Shown: piece after piece, positions 26,325 through 34,466 of the stretch | Numbering within the stretch: the stretch's first letter is position 1 | How the letters are laid out: every line of letters begins with the position of its first letter | Source: JABWCK01 sp043822385 | Lineage (GTDB): Archaea > Micrarchaeota > Micrarchaeia > Norongarragalinales > Norongarragalinaceae | Length of the DNA: 64,000 nt | Reading direction: 5' to 3' | NCBI GenBank assembly: GCA_043822385.1 | Contig: JBDRBT010000014.1 | Span: 3,259 to 67,258, forward strand | Made by a program: the position numbers and the translations under genes | Notes under the pieces: generated by a model | Database searches by the model: none | The model's input: only the letters and a program-made list of their open reading frames with translations | What the model was told of the DNA's origin: nothing

Positions 26325-27446
26325 ATGTTGTTACCTAAAGCAAAACTAATGAACGCACAAAAAACTAAAACAATTAGAGAACAACACGAAAGCGGTGAAA
26401 AACTCATAAGCAGTTTGTCGTTAGGAACACAACTAAAGTATTATCACTCAGTTAGGTTTCACGCGAAAAAGTGGGGTAAAGAGAACGGGATAAACATAAA
26501 CAACTCAGAAGACCTGATAAGACTAAAAAGTAAAGACCCAGAATTAGGCGAAAACGCAGAATTAATCCGGCTCAGACAATTCCGCGCGAATGAAGCGCTA
26601 GGAAAACTCGAGAAACAATTAACAGTACCACTAAAAAAAGCAAATATTATATACGAAGCTAATTTAGTCGCTCAACATGAAGATAAAGATAACGCGTTCC
26701 ACGCTCAAGTTAATCATTTAAGCACGGAAGCTAGGGACTATAACTGGGAACATAATGAAAAAGACGTGAGAAATTACGCATTGAAATTGCTTGCTAAAAT
26801 ACAACCAGAAAATGAAGAGCAGACTAGAGCACACGCTAACGCAATAAATGATTCGTTCTTACACAAAACTAATGCAGACGCAGCGTATACACCTACTTCG
26901 CGACTAATAGCTACTCAAGCAATCAACATACTGCTAAAACAAATAAACACTAAACACGGAAAACAATATGCGGATCCACTGCTCACACGCATTTTTGAAG
27001 GGTATAAATCAAGCGTAAACAACGAAGACAAAGCAAAAGTAAAAAGCACGCAAACTAAAACAACCGTTTTAATGAAGAACTTCGTTAAAAACGCTAACTC
27101 TACGGAAATTAACAACATTCTGACTGCAATCAAAGAAAACGATTATCGCTTCGGCGAATCAGAAAACTACGGTAAACCCTCGCATGAAAAAGTAGATTCT
27201 TTTCTTAAAGCACTAGGCGAAGCCAGTGGAAAACACGGCTTAAAAGAAGAGTTCAAACACTCCTTGTTTGCGTTATGGAGCAAAGGCGCGTTAGGCCACC
27301 CTAAAGAAATAGAAAGCGAACTAAGGTACATGAAATACCCTTCAGGAATTAAAGAAGAAATAACCGACGAAGAAGACAAAAAAATAGCTAAGGCTTTAAT
27401 GCAAAAATACGGACCTAAAAAAACAATGAAAGGCCTAGAATTCTAA
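26325..27446 (+). CDS. Helical, charged protein of unknown function
   Basis: A 373-residue soluble protein, almost entirely helical, rich in Lys, Glu, Asn and His, with no cysteine cluster, membrane helix or enzyme motif that I can see. Blocks such as QLKYYHSVRFHAKKWGKENG and KALGEASGKHGLKEEFKHSL recur in style. It is preceded by AAGGAGAG. It sits between kbl and HMG-CoA reductase on the same strand but with about 60-80 base gaps. No function inferred. Confidence 0.6.
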   Translation: MLLPKAKLMNAQKTKTIREQHESGEKLISSLSLGTQLKYYHSVRFHAKKWGKENGININNSEDLIRLKSKDPELGENAELIRLRQFRANEALGKLEKQLTVPLKKANIIYEANLVAQHEDKDNAFHAQVNHLSTEARDYNWEHNEKDVRNYALKLLAKIQPENEEQTRAHANAINDSFLHKTNADAAYTPTSRLIATQAINILLKQINTKHGKQYADPLLTRIFEGYKSSVNNEDKAKVKSTQTKTTVLMKNFVKNANSTEINNILTAIKENDYRFGESENYGKPSHEKVDSFLKALGEASGKHGLKEEFKHSLFALWSKGALGHPKEIESELRYMKYPSGIKEEITDEEDKKIAKALMQKYGPKKTMKGLEF

Positions 27447-27504
27447 CGTTCGTCAATCGACTATTTAGAAATCGCTTTAAATCCCGCGATTAAAGAAGGT
27501 TTTA

Positions 27505-28785
27505 ATGACTAGCAAAATAAAGTGGAGCGAATTCTACAAAAAGACCTTGAGCGAACGCCTCGATTACTTGAAGGAAAACACTTCACTAGACAAAGAAGAC
27601 TACACCGTTCTCGAGAAGTACGGGTCACTTGATTTTGATACTGCTAATAGAATGATTGAAAACGTAGTCGGCGTGCACGCATTGCCGTTAGGAATAGCAA
27701 CTAACTTCAAGATTAATGGCAAAGAAATGCTTGTTCCAATGGTTATTGAGGAACCGTCAGTAGTAGCTGCAGCATCTAAAATAGCTGAATTAACTCTACC
27801 GGAAGGATTCACTGCTTCAAGCACTGAACCAATAATGATTGGGCAAATTCAATTAACTCACGCAAGCGAGGATGTAGTAAAAAAAATTCTTTCAGCTAAA
27901 GAAGAATTAATTACTCTAGCTAACTCTAAAGGCGACGTTATAATCAAGCTAGGCGGCGGAGTCAAAGACTTGGAAGCTAAAACGTTCTCAACTAGCAGGG
28001 GGGAAATGGTTTGCATTTACTTGCACGTGGACGTTCGAGACGCAATGGGCGCTAATTTTGTTAATATGGCTTGCGAGACTCTAGCGCCTAAAATAGAAGA
28101 ATTAACAGGCGGCACTGCAGTTTTACGAATCATTTCCAATTTAGCAACGAAACGCTTAGTAAAAGCAAAAGCAACGTTCTCTAAGAAAGCATTGGAAGAA
28201 TCATTCAAAGGAAAACCATTCACTGGAGAAGAAATAATAGAAAAAATTCTTGATGCTCACGCGTTTGCTGAAGTAGATCCTTACCGCGCAGTAACCAGCA
28301 ACAAGGGAATAATGAACGGCATTGACGCAGTAGTTATTGCTACAGGTAATGATTGGAGAGCAGTTGAAGCTGGAGCGCATTCTTTCGCTTCCTTTTCAGG
28401 CCAGTACAAGCCCTTAACTAAATACTACAAAAACAAGGAAAGTAATTTGGTTGGGGAAATCGAATTACCAATGCAAGTTGGTTTGGTTGGGGGAGCAACG
28501 CGCACTCACCCTTTAGCTAAGATTGCTTTAAAAATGCTTGGCGTGAAAACAGCTAACGAATTAGGGGAAGTAATTGCTTGCGTTGGACTAGCGCAAAACG
28601 TGGCTGCGCTACGCGCTTTGAGTACTGAAGGAATTAGCCGCGGGCACATGCGTTTGCACGCTAACAACATTGCGGTTCTCGCAGGAGCAACCGGAGAACA
28701 AATTCAAATCATAGCGAAAAAACTGTATGAAGAAAAAAACGTTTCACTAAACCGCGCTAAAGAATTAATGAAGGAATTAAAGTAG
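27505..28785 (+). CDS. hmgA: HMG-CoA reductase, class II type
   Basis: Reduces HMG-CoA to mevalonate. The 426-residue protein has ENVVGVHALPLGIATNFKIN, PMVIEEPSVVAAASKIAEL, DAMGANFVNMACETL, GNDWRAVEAGAHSFASF and GISRGHMRLHANNIA with the catalytic His. This spacing and the ENVVG opening match class II enzymes, as in Pseudomonas mevalonii, Archaeoglobus and Thermoplasma. The class I form is more usual in archaea. It begins the forward run leading to the mevalonate 3-kinase operon 107 bases downstream. Confidence 0.94.
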   Translation: MTSKIKWSEFYKKTLSERLDYLKENTSLDKEDYTVLEKYGSLDFDTANRMIENVVGVHALPLGIATNFKINGKEMLVPMVIEEPSVVAAASKIAELTLPEGFTASSTEPIMIGQIQLTHASEDVVKKILSAKEELITLANSKGDVIIKLGGGVKDLEAKTFSTSRGEMVCIYLHVDVRDAMGANFVNMACETLAPKIEELTGGTAVLRIISNLATKRLVKAKATFSKKALEESFKGKPFTGEEIIEKILDAHAFAEVDPYRAVTSNKGIMNGIDAVVIATGNDWRAVEAGAHSFASFSGQYKPLTKYYKNKESNLVGEIELPMQVGLVGGATRTHPLAKIALKMLGVKTANELGEVIACVGLAQNVAALRALSTEGISRGHMRLHANNIAVLAGATGEQIQIIAKKLYEEKNVSLNRAKELMKELK

Positions 28786-28794
28786 CGTTCGCAC

Positions 28795-28807
28795 ATATTT
28801 TTAATAT
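28795..28807 (+). promoter_or_regulatory. Possible TATA box of the mevalonate 3-kinase operon
   Basis: ATATTTTTAATAT lies in the 107-base gap after HMG-CoA reductase, about 85 bases before the kinase start. A strong ribosome binding site (GGGGG) sits at 28882-28886. A second A/T-rich candidate lies near 28860. Position and base content are the only evidence. Confidence 0.3.
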
Positions 28808-28892
28808 CTTGAGTTTGCTTCATCACTTACAGAAAAAAACACAGGCTCATATCTCGAATAAAAAATATTTTAAAAAAAACAGGGGGTAAAAA

Positions 28893-29852
28893 ATGAAGAA
28901 AAAAGTTGTTTCAGTCGGGTTTCCCACCATCCCAATTATTTTCGTTGCTTCAGTTGACGACAAACGCGTTCCTTTGCACGACACAATGGGACTGGCAGTA
29001 ACAGACTTAAATGAAGAAACGCGAAGCGAAACCACAATCACGGTACAACCCAAAGAAGAAGGCATAATTTTTCTTTTAGAAGGAAAACAAGTAGACCCCC
29101 GCAGAACAACCGACATAGAAAAAATAGCTAGATTATTCATGCAAACCGCGGGAAAAGACGTGGGCTTGAAAATGGAGTCAAACAACTACAAAATTTACTC
29201 TGGCTCAAGCGATTCAGGCGCTGCAGCGCTAGTAGTAGGCTTAAATGAGTTGTTTGAAACTAATTTCGACAAGCAAAAACTAGCTGAACTAGGAAACCAA
29301 ATTTCAGAAAGCGCTATTCGAAGCGTTTACGGCGGGCTGAACATGTATGAAGTATCTACAGGCACGCCGCACGGTTTACAACTAGCTTCAGAAAAAGAGT
29401 TAAAGGACATAAGAATCTTCGCTATGGGTTTTGATTACGAAACGCGCGTTTCAGCGCAGGAAATATTCGATATTTGCAAAGCCAGTCCTTACTGGCAAAT
29501 GCGTTTAGAACGAGTGCCTTACTGGGTTAGCGAAGTTAAACAAGCTCTAGAAAAAAACGATTGGAAGCGGTTGTTCACTAAAGCTGAAGAAAACTGCGCC
29601 AACGCGCACTACTTAATAGAAAACGGGGGAAAACGCTGCAGGCGGAAAGAAATGATGAACGCAGTAATAGACGTGGAAGAAATTCGGTCAGCAGGATTGC
29701 CGGTTTACTGGACTGCTGGCGGGGGCCGCGTCATAAATTCGTTCAGCTGGGGGCCTCAAGCAGAACAAGTTTTAGCTGAATTAAAGAAACGCGGGCAAAA
29801 ACCAACTGAATACAAAGTAGCTAGTGGTGCCAAAGTAATAGAGGTAAGTTAA
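28893..29852 (+). CDS. Mevalonate 3-kinase-like GHMP kinase (Thermoplasma type)
   Basis: A 319-residue relative of diphosphomevalonate decarboxylase. It lacks the decarboxylase N-terminal NIAxIKYWGK; instead it reads VGFPTIPIIFVASVDDKRVP and PLHDTMGLAV. The phosphate loop is SGSSDSGAAA (residues about 103-112). Further blocks are ISESAIRSVYGGL, MGFDYETRVS and YWTAGGG with Thr274. From memory these positions match Thermoplasma acidophilum mevalonate 3-kinase (Ta1305: GSSDAGAA, SESAGRSLFGGL, FDYQR, TGG with Thr275), where the decarboxylase Asp is replaced. It would make mevalonate 3-phosphate. It is the first gene of a six-gene operon and overlaps the next by one base. Confidence 0.82.
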   Translation: MKKKVVSVGFPTIPIIFVASVDDKRVPLHDTMGLAVTDLNEETRSETTITVQPKEEGIIFLLEGKQVDPRRTTDIEKIARLFMQTAGKDVGLKMESNNYKIYSGSSDSGAAALVVGLNELFETNFDKQKLAELGNQISESAIRSVYGGLNMYEVSTGTPHGLQLASEKELKDIRIFAMGFDYETRVSAQEIFDICKASPYWQMRLERVPYWVSEVKQALEKNDWKRLFTKAEENCANAHYLIENGGKRCRRKEMMNAVIDVEEIRSAGLPVYWTAGGGRVINSFSWGPQAEQVLAELKKRGQKPTEYKVASGAKVIEVS

Positions 29853-30781
29853 TGAGGGAAATAAAAATTCACAGCGTATTATGGGATTTCGGAGGACCAA
29901 TACGAGATTCACGAATAGCTTTAAACGATGCGCACAACGCGTCGGTAGAAAAACTATTAGGCCGCAAACTCGATGAAAAAGAAAAATTCAAAGCAGACGA
30001 CACGTGGAAAGTAATGGGGCTACCCAATTTTTCTCACGAAAGTGAAATGATTCCAGCGCTTTGGGCAATTAAAATAAAAGAAATAAAAGAAGGCGTAAAA
30101 GTACCGCCACTAACTCAAATACTTAAAATGGAAGACTCCGCCGGATTCATTAGAGAAATAATGAAGCGGTATAGTTTACTAGTAAAAGAAAAAAACGGCG
30201 AATACGAGAAAACTAAAAAATTAAAAAGAGAAATAGACCGGTGGGGCAAGGTATTCAAAGCCGCATTGCAAGACAAAGAAAAAGCGCCGGTAACAAATGG
30301 GACCAGGGAAGCTATGGAAATATTAACTAAATTAGGAATAAAACAAGCAATAGTAACTAACGCTAGAGAAGACAGCGGAAAAGAATACATACAGACACAC
30401 GTATTGCCTGCTGGCAACTGGCCGATAGTAGGCAGTGAAACATTCAAAGAACTAAAAAAACCACACCCCTACCCGTTATTAGCGGGTTTACATCTTTTAC
30501 ACAAGAGAACCACGCCTCCAACACCCCGGGACGTTAAAGAAAATGGAATAAACCTATTTAAAGAAATAAAAGAATTAACCGAAGGATCTGTTTACATTGG
30601 TGACACTCCTGACGACGTTAGAGCAGCAAACGAAGCAGGGTTTATTTCAGTCGTTATGACTGAAGGCATGGGCAACTTACGGCTCTTAAAAGCCGCCAAA
30701 CCAGACTTAATAGTTAAGAATCCTGAGGAACTAGCAGAAATACTAAAAAAAAATAACGGGAAACTAAGAATAAACAGGTGA
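29852..30781 (+). CDS. HAD-superfamily hydrolase 1 of the mevalonate operon
   Basis: A 309-residue HAD phosphatase. Motif I is LWDFGGPIRDSR: the nucleophile Asp is present, but the usual second Asp (general acid) is Gly, as in several DFGG-type HADs. Motif II is AIVTNARE, then KKPHPYPLL with the motif III Lys, and motif IV VYIGDTPDDVRAANEAG. A helical cap of about 150 residues lies between motifs I and II. It overlaps the kinase genes on both sides (1 and 4 bases), so all are made together. The substrate is unknown. Its motif I shares an Arg with the other two HADs of the operon. Confidence 0.85.
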   Translation: MREIKIHSVLWDFGGPIRDSRIALNDAHNASVEKLLGRKLDEKEKFKADDTWKVMGLPNFSHESEMIPALWAIKIKEIKEGVKVPPLTQILKMEDSAGFIREIMKRYSLLVKEKNGEYEKTKKLKREIDRWGKVFKAALQDKEKAPVTNGTREAMEILTKLGIKQAIVTNAREDSGKEYIQTHVLPAGNWPIVGSETFKELKKPHPYPLLAGLHLLHKRTTPPTPRDVKENGINLFKEIKELTEGSVYIGDTPDDVRAANEAGFISVVMTEGMGNLRLLKAAKPDLIVKNPEELAEILKKNNGKLRINR

Positions 30782-31623
30782 CGAAAATGTTTTACGCAGA
30801 AAAAGAATCTCTCTTACTTGCTACGGGATTAAGTTTGACACAAATAGCGGAAATAATTTGTGATTCACCAAAAGAAAAAACAATTGAAGAAAGATTGCAA
30901 ACAAAATCTAAAAAATACTTAGACCGGTACTTAATCATTAAAGAGTACAAGGAATTAACTAAAAACGAAAAAGTAGTTGAAGCTATAGTCCCCGTAATAG
31001 GCGGCTTGCCGTGCACTGGCAAAACAACTATTGCACGAGAACTAGGCGTACGCCTTGGTTTCGGCACGATAATCAGCGGAGATACAGTACGCGAATCACT
31101 CAGGGAACTAGTTTCTGAAGCAGAACACCCCGAATTCTTTACCAGCGTCTACGACTCGTGGAAATTCTTCGGAAACGAGCCGACAAAAGAAAACGTAATC
31201 GCAGGCTACCGCAAGCAAGCGGAAATTATTTCTCGCGTAATGCAGAAAATAATGTGGCGGGCGGCAATAAAAGACGGGGAAAACATGGCGATTGAGTACT
31301 TACACTTTCTCCCTGAACTAATAGATAAGGAAATACTAGAACACCCGAGCATAATTCCCATAGTACTCGCAGTGCCAGACGTGGAATTACACAAAACTAA
31401 CGTGAGAAAAAGAACGTACTTCCACATGAAAGGCGGGTGGCAAAGACTCTTGGATAACCTACCCCAGTACAGAATAATGCACGATTACCAAACAGCACAA
31501 GCAAAAAAATACGGAATCCCTGTAATCGAGTATTTAGGAAACACAGACGAAGTAATTGAACAAGTTCTCGATATTGTTTTCGAACGAATAAAAAAACTAA
31601 ACAAAACCAGTGGAAAAAAATGA
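30778..31623 (+). CDS. P-loop kinase, 2-phosphoglycerate kinase-like; candidate mevalonate-3-phosphate 5-kinase
   Basis: A 281-residue kinase. Residues 1-70 form a helical, ATP-cone-like N-terminus. Walker A is IGGLPCTGKTTIARELG (residues 74-90). Then comes IISGDTVRESLREL, in the place of the substrate-binding STDxIRE of 2-phosphoglycerate kinases, AIEYLHFLPELID, and VRKRTYFHMKGGWQRLLDNL. The Thermoplasma route needs a non-GHMP kinase to add the 5-phosphate to mevalonate 3-phosphate, and this gene lies between the 3-kinase-like and decarboxylase-like genes. The assignment is inferred from operon context. A true 2-phosphoglycerate kinase is the main alternative. Start is GTG (ATG three codons later). 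Confidence 0.7.
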   Translation: MTKMFYAEKESLLLATGLSLTQIAEIICDSPKEKTIEERLQTKSKKYLDRYLIIKEYKELTKNEKVVEAIVPVIGGLPCTGKTTIARELGVRLGFGTIISGDTVRESLRELVSEAEHPEFFTSVYDSWKFFGNEPTKENVIAGYRKQAEIISRVMQKIMWRAAIKDGENMAIEYLHFLPELIDKEILEHPSIIPIVLAVPDVELHKTNVRKRTYFHMKGGWQRLLDNLPQYRIMHDYQTAQAKKYGIPVIEYLGNTDEVIEQVLDIVFERIKKLNKTSGKK

Positions 31624-32555
31624 CTCTATTAATACTAGACATTGATGAAGTTTTTCGCCACATGACTAAAGCAAACGCAACAAACAACGCTTTAAAGGAA
31701 TACGGCGTCGAAATAAAGAATTTTGATGACAAAACCAGGGATGAAATACTTAATTTTGGGCGGGAAAAAAACAAGTTTTTCACTGAACGCGGACAAACTA
31801 TGGGCACGCTTTACGCGCTAGCTAAAAACAAAACAAACATTAAAGAATTACAGGAAATGGCTAAAAACAGCCCGAGTAAAGCAGAAGAAATAATAGAAAC
31901 CGCTCGAAAAAACGTAAAGAACGAATTAACGCCGGAATTCGAAAAAGAACTAGGACAACGCTTCAAGGAACACAACTACCCCATGGAAGAAAAAATCCTA
32001 AAAAGCATAGACTTCGAGCACAAAAACGCTCTACAACGGTTGTTAAAAACGCATGACGCAATTTTTGTTACTAGCTCAGATTCAGCGTCAACGCGCGCCT
32101 GGCTCAACACGCACGGTTTCGAACAAATACCGTTAATCGGCAGGGAAGACGTTCCTCTTGACACTGAAGGAAAACCTAAAACAAAACCCGCACCCCATGC
32201 TTACTGGAAAGCACTAACTAAAAAGAGTTCGACCGGCTTGCTTATTGACGCGCCTAAAGAAGTGATTATAGTAGGCGACGCGAAAGGCGATATGGATGCG
32301 GCAGTAAACACTGTAAACGCGTTGAAAAAAAGGTTTAAACAAAACAAAATCAAACTAACAAAATGCCTGGTGTTAAGTGGAAAAACAGAATCAGAATTAA
32401 AGAGTATTGCAACTGCAAAACCAACTCATGTTTTCAAGGATTTTACTGATTTTGCTGAACACACAGATAATCTAGAAAAACTGAAAACAATGCAAGCAGA
32501 AGGAGCTTCATTCAAAATAAGCTCAAAAGCAGTGGAAAGAATAATAGAAAGGTGA
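31620..32555 (+). CDS. HAD-superfamily hydrolase 2 of the mevalonate operon
   Basis: A 311-residue HAD protein. Motif I is ILDIDEVFRHMTKAN, with both aspartates. Motif II is IFVTSSDSAS, then TKPAPHAYWKAL with the Lys, and motif IV VIIVGDAKGDMDAA. The cap is helical and charged, about 120 residues. It overlaps the P-loop kinase stop by four bases (ATGA) and ends four bases before the decarboxylase-like gene. The substrate is unknown; a phosphorylated small molecule is expected. Confidence 0.83.
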   Translation: MTLLILDIDEVFRHMTKANATNNALKEYGVEIKNFDDKTRDEILNFGREKNKFFTERGQTMGTLYALAKNKTNIKELQEMAKNSPSKAEEIIETARKNVKNELTPEFEKELGQRFKEHNYPMEEKILKSIDFEHKNALQRLLKTHDAIFVTSSDSASTRAWLNTHGFEQIPLIGREDVPLDTEGKPKTKPAPHAYWKALTKKSSTGLLIDAPKEVIIVGDAKGDMDAAVNTVNALKKRFKQNKIKLTKCLVLSGKTESELKSIATAKPTHVFKDFTDFAEHTDNLEKLKTMQAEGASFKISSKAVERIIER

Positions 32556-32559
32556 GAAA

Positions 32560-33702
32560 ATGATGTTGCAACCAGAATTAGAAAAACAAACAGAAGAAAC
32601 TACTCGCGCGATAATAAGCCGATTAAAAGAAATTGGTTGGACTGAACCAACTAAAACAACACCTAGCGCAACAGTAGACGGCGAAGCGTTAGTGGAAGCA
32701 AACTCTATTCTAGGAATAGAAAAATACTTGGGAATGGTTGACAAGAAACTGAGAATAGCTTACTTTTCTTCAATAAAATTAACAAATAACTCGACGGTTA
32801 CTAGAACGTACGTAAAGTTTGACGCTTCATTACAAGAAGACCTAGTATACATCGCTGGAAAAGAAGCTGGAGAAAAAGAAAGGAACAGAATACTAACCGC
32901 AGTAAACGCTTACCGCGAATTAACCGGAATCAACAGCAAAATTTTATACGCATCTCAAAACACCTTCAAAGGCGGAAACGAAGGAAAAGGCTTAGGCACT
33001 AGTGCGGCGGCGGGCGCAGCCCTAGGCGCAGCACTAGTTCAAGCATCAATGCCTAAGCTTTTCAAGGAAACTTACTTTGTTGAATCAATAGCCCGGCTAG
33101 TAGCTGGCTCTGCCCCTCAATCAATAGCAGGCGGATTTTCAGTATGGCTATCAGATGCATCATACTTAAAAAAACCAAACGAATCTTACAGCGTTCGAAT
33201 AGACAAGGGCGATTTCGACGTAAAACTAGTCGTCATCCCTATTCCTCAAGTTGCTAAAACTGAAGACGCGCACGAAGCAGCAGTCAAATCACCTCATTAC
33301 TTAGAGTGGGTTAAGAAAAAGTGTTTCACAGTACCTCACTTGATGGAAGCAATAATCAACAAGGACTTGCAAGCAATAGGCGAACACGCTGAAGAAGACT
33401 CTCAGTGGCTAAACAAAATTATTACTACGGGCGGCGGAATAAACAACTGGGTTGAAGACACGGAATCTCTAAGACAAGCAGTAATAAACTTAAGGAAAAA
33501 ACAAGGCTTGTTAGCTTACTACTCAATGGATACCGGGCCGTCAATAGCGGTTTTAACGAACGCGCATGACGCGGAAGCAGTGAAAAACGGTTTGGAAGAA
33601 GCACTAGACCGGAAATACGCGGGAAAAGCATTTATTGCTGAAATGGGTGGCGGACCAAAAATCCTAGATCCCAGCAAAAAAACTGAATTAATACGTACGT
33701 GA
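32560..33702 (+). CDS. Mevalonate bisphosphate decarboxylase-like GHMP protein
   Basis: A 380-residue member of the diphosphomevalonate decarboxylase group. The phosphate loop is GKGLGTSAAAGAALGAAL, and the catalytic aspartate of decarboxylases is kept as Asp324 in YYSMDTGPSIAVLT. The arginine normally found in the ACRS motif is Gln (GSAPQSIAGGFSVWL), and the usual N-terminal NIAxIKYWGK is replaced by IEKYLGMVDKKLR. This mix fits a decarboxylase for mevalonate 3,5-bisphosphate, as in Thermoplasma, giving isopentenyl phosphate for the nearby kinase at 34453. Haloarchaeal-type phosphomevalonate decarboxylase is the alternative. GGTGAG precedes the ATG. Confidence 0.78.
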   Translation: MMLQPELEKQTEETTRAIISRLKEIGWTEPTKTTPSATVDGEALVEANSILGIEKYLGMVDKKLRIAYFSSIKLTNNSTVTRTYVKFDASLQEDLVYIAGKEAGEKERNRILTAVNAYRELTGINSKILYASQNTFKGGNEGKGLGTSAAAGAALGAALVQASMPKLFKETYFVESIARLVAGSAPQSIAGGFSVWLSDASYLKKPNESYSVRIDKGDFDVKLVVIPIPQVAKTEDAHEAAVKSPHYLEWVKKKCFTVPHLMEAIINKDLQAIGEHAEEDSQWLNKIITTGGGINNWVEDTESLRQAVINLRKKQGLLAYYSMDTGPSIAVLTNAHDAEAVKNGLEEALDRKYAGKAFIAEMGGGPKILDPSKKTELIRT

Positions 33703-34466
33703 GCACATTGATCACTACCCTTGTTTTTGACGTGGACGGCATTTTACGAAATTCAGGACCAGCAATACACTATTTCCTCAACGAAACACTCAAAAAAGAA
33801 GTTGGGTGGGAAATTCCTTTCGGAGAAAAAGAGCACTTAGCAATTAGGGGTAACTGGAAAGAATTCTCCAACATAAAAACTACGCTTCCAGTAGTATTTG
33901 CTGTAAAAAAAACAGGTTTAAATGTAAAAAAAATTCTTGAGGCCAAGAATGCTAAAGAAACGTTAATGCAAATATACAAAGAAAACCCAACAGACGAAAA
34001 AACTATTGAAACCCTTTACCAGGTTTTCATGAAACAATATACTAGCTTAGATAACGCATCGCTAAAAGCAGTAAACCCAATTCCAGACTGTTTTAAAGCG
34101 GTGCAACAATTAGCAAAAAAATACAAACTAGCTTGTTTTTCAGACAGCAGTTCCAAACTCCATGAAGCTTGGCTAACTTATTGGAACGCCAAGCACTTTT
34201 TTCAAGCGAACATAGGGATCGAAGAAAGCAAAGCTAAAAAACCAGACCCAAAAGGGCTTGAACTAGTTAGCGCCGAGCTGAAAACTAAACCTGGAGAAAT
34301 GGCTTATATCGGCGATAGCACGATAGATATTGAAACTGCACGAGCGTTTGGTTGTAAAAGCATCGCGATCAGTACGGGTTTTGCAAAAAAAAGCGAATTA
34401 TTAAAAAACAAGCCAAATTTCTTTTACGAAAACTTGCAAGAATTAGTTAACGCTAATCTCGGGTAA
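33699..34466 (+). CDS. HAD-superfamily hydrolase 3 of the mevalonate operon
   Basis: A 255-residue HAD phosphatase similar to phosphoglycolate phosphatases. It starts with GTG overlapping the decarboxylase stop. Motif I is LVFDVDGILRNSGPAI, motif II LACFSDSSSK, then KKPDPKGLELV with the Lys, and motif IV MAYIGDSTIDIETARAFG. All catalytic residues are present. Its last 14 bases overlap the convergent isopentenyl phosphate kinase gene. Substrate unknown. It is the smallest of the three operon HADs. Confidence 0.87.
   Translation: MSTLITTLVFDVDGILRNSGPAIHYFLNETLKKEVGWEIPFGEKEHLAIRGNWKEFSNIKTTLPVVFAVKKTGLNVKKILEAKNAKETLMQIYKENPTDEKTIETLYQVFMKQYTSLDNASLKAVNPIPDCFKAVQQLAKKYKLACFSDSSSKLHEAWLTYWNAKHFFQANIGIEESKAKKPDPKGLELVSAELKTKPGEMAYIGDSTIDIETARAFGCKSIAISTGFAKKSELLKNKPNFFYENLQELVNANLG

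Noticed and set aside
28893..29852. Classical mevalonate 5-kinase (GHMP)
   Set aside because: The phosphate loop is GSSDSGAA rather than the PxGGLGSSAA form, and the overall order of blocks follows the decarboxylase-derived 3-kinase.
32560..33702. Classical diphosphomevalonate decarboxylase
   Set aside because: It lacks the N-terminal NIAxIKYWGK block and the ACRS arginine is Gln, and isopentenyl phosphate kinase is next door. A decarboxylase acting before the last phosphorylation fits better.
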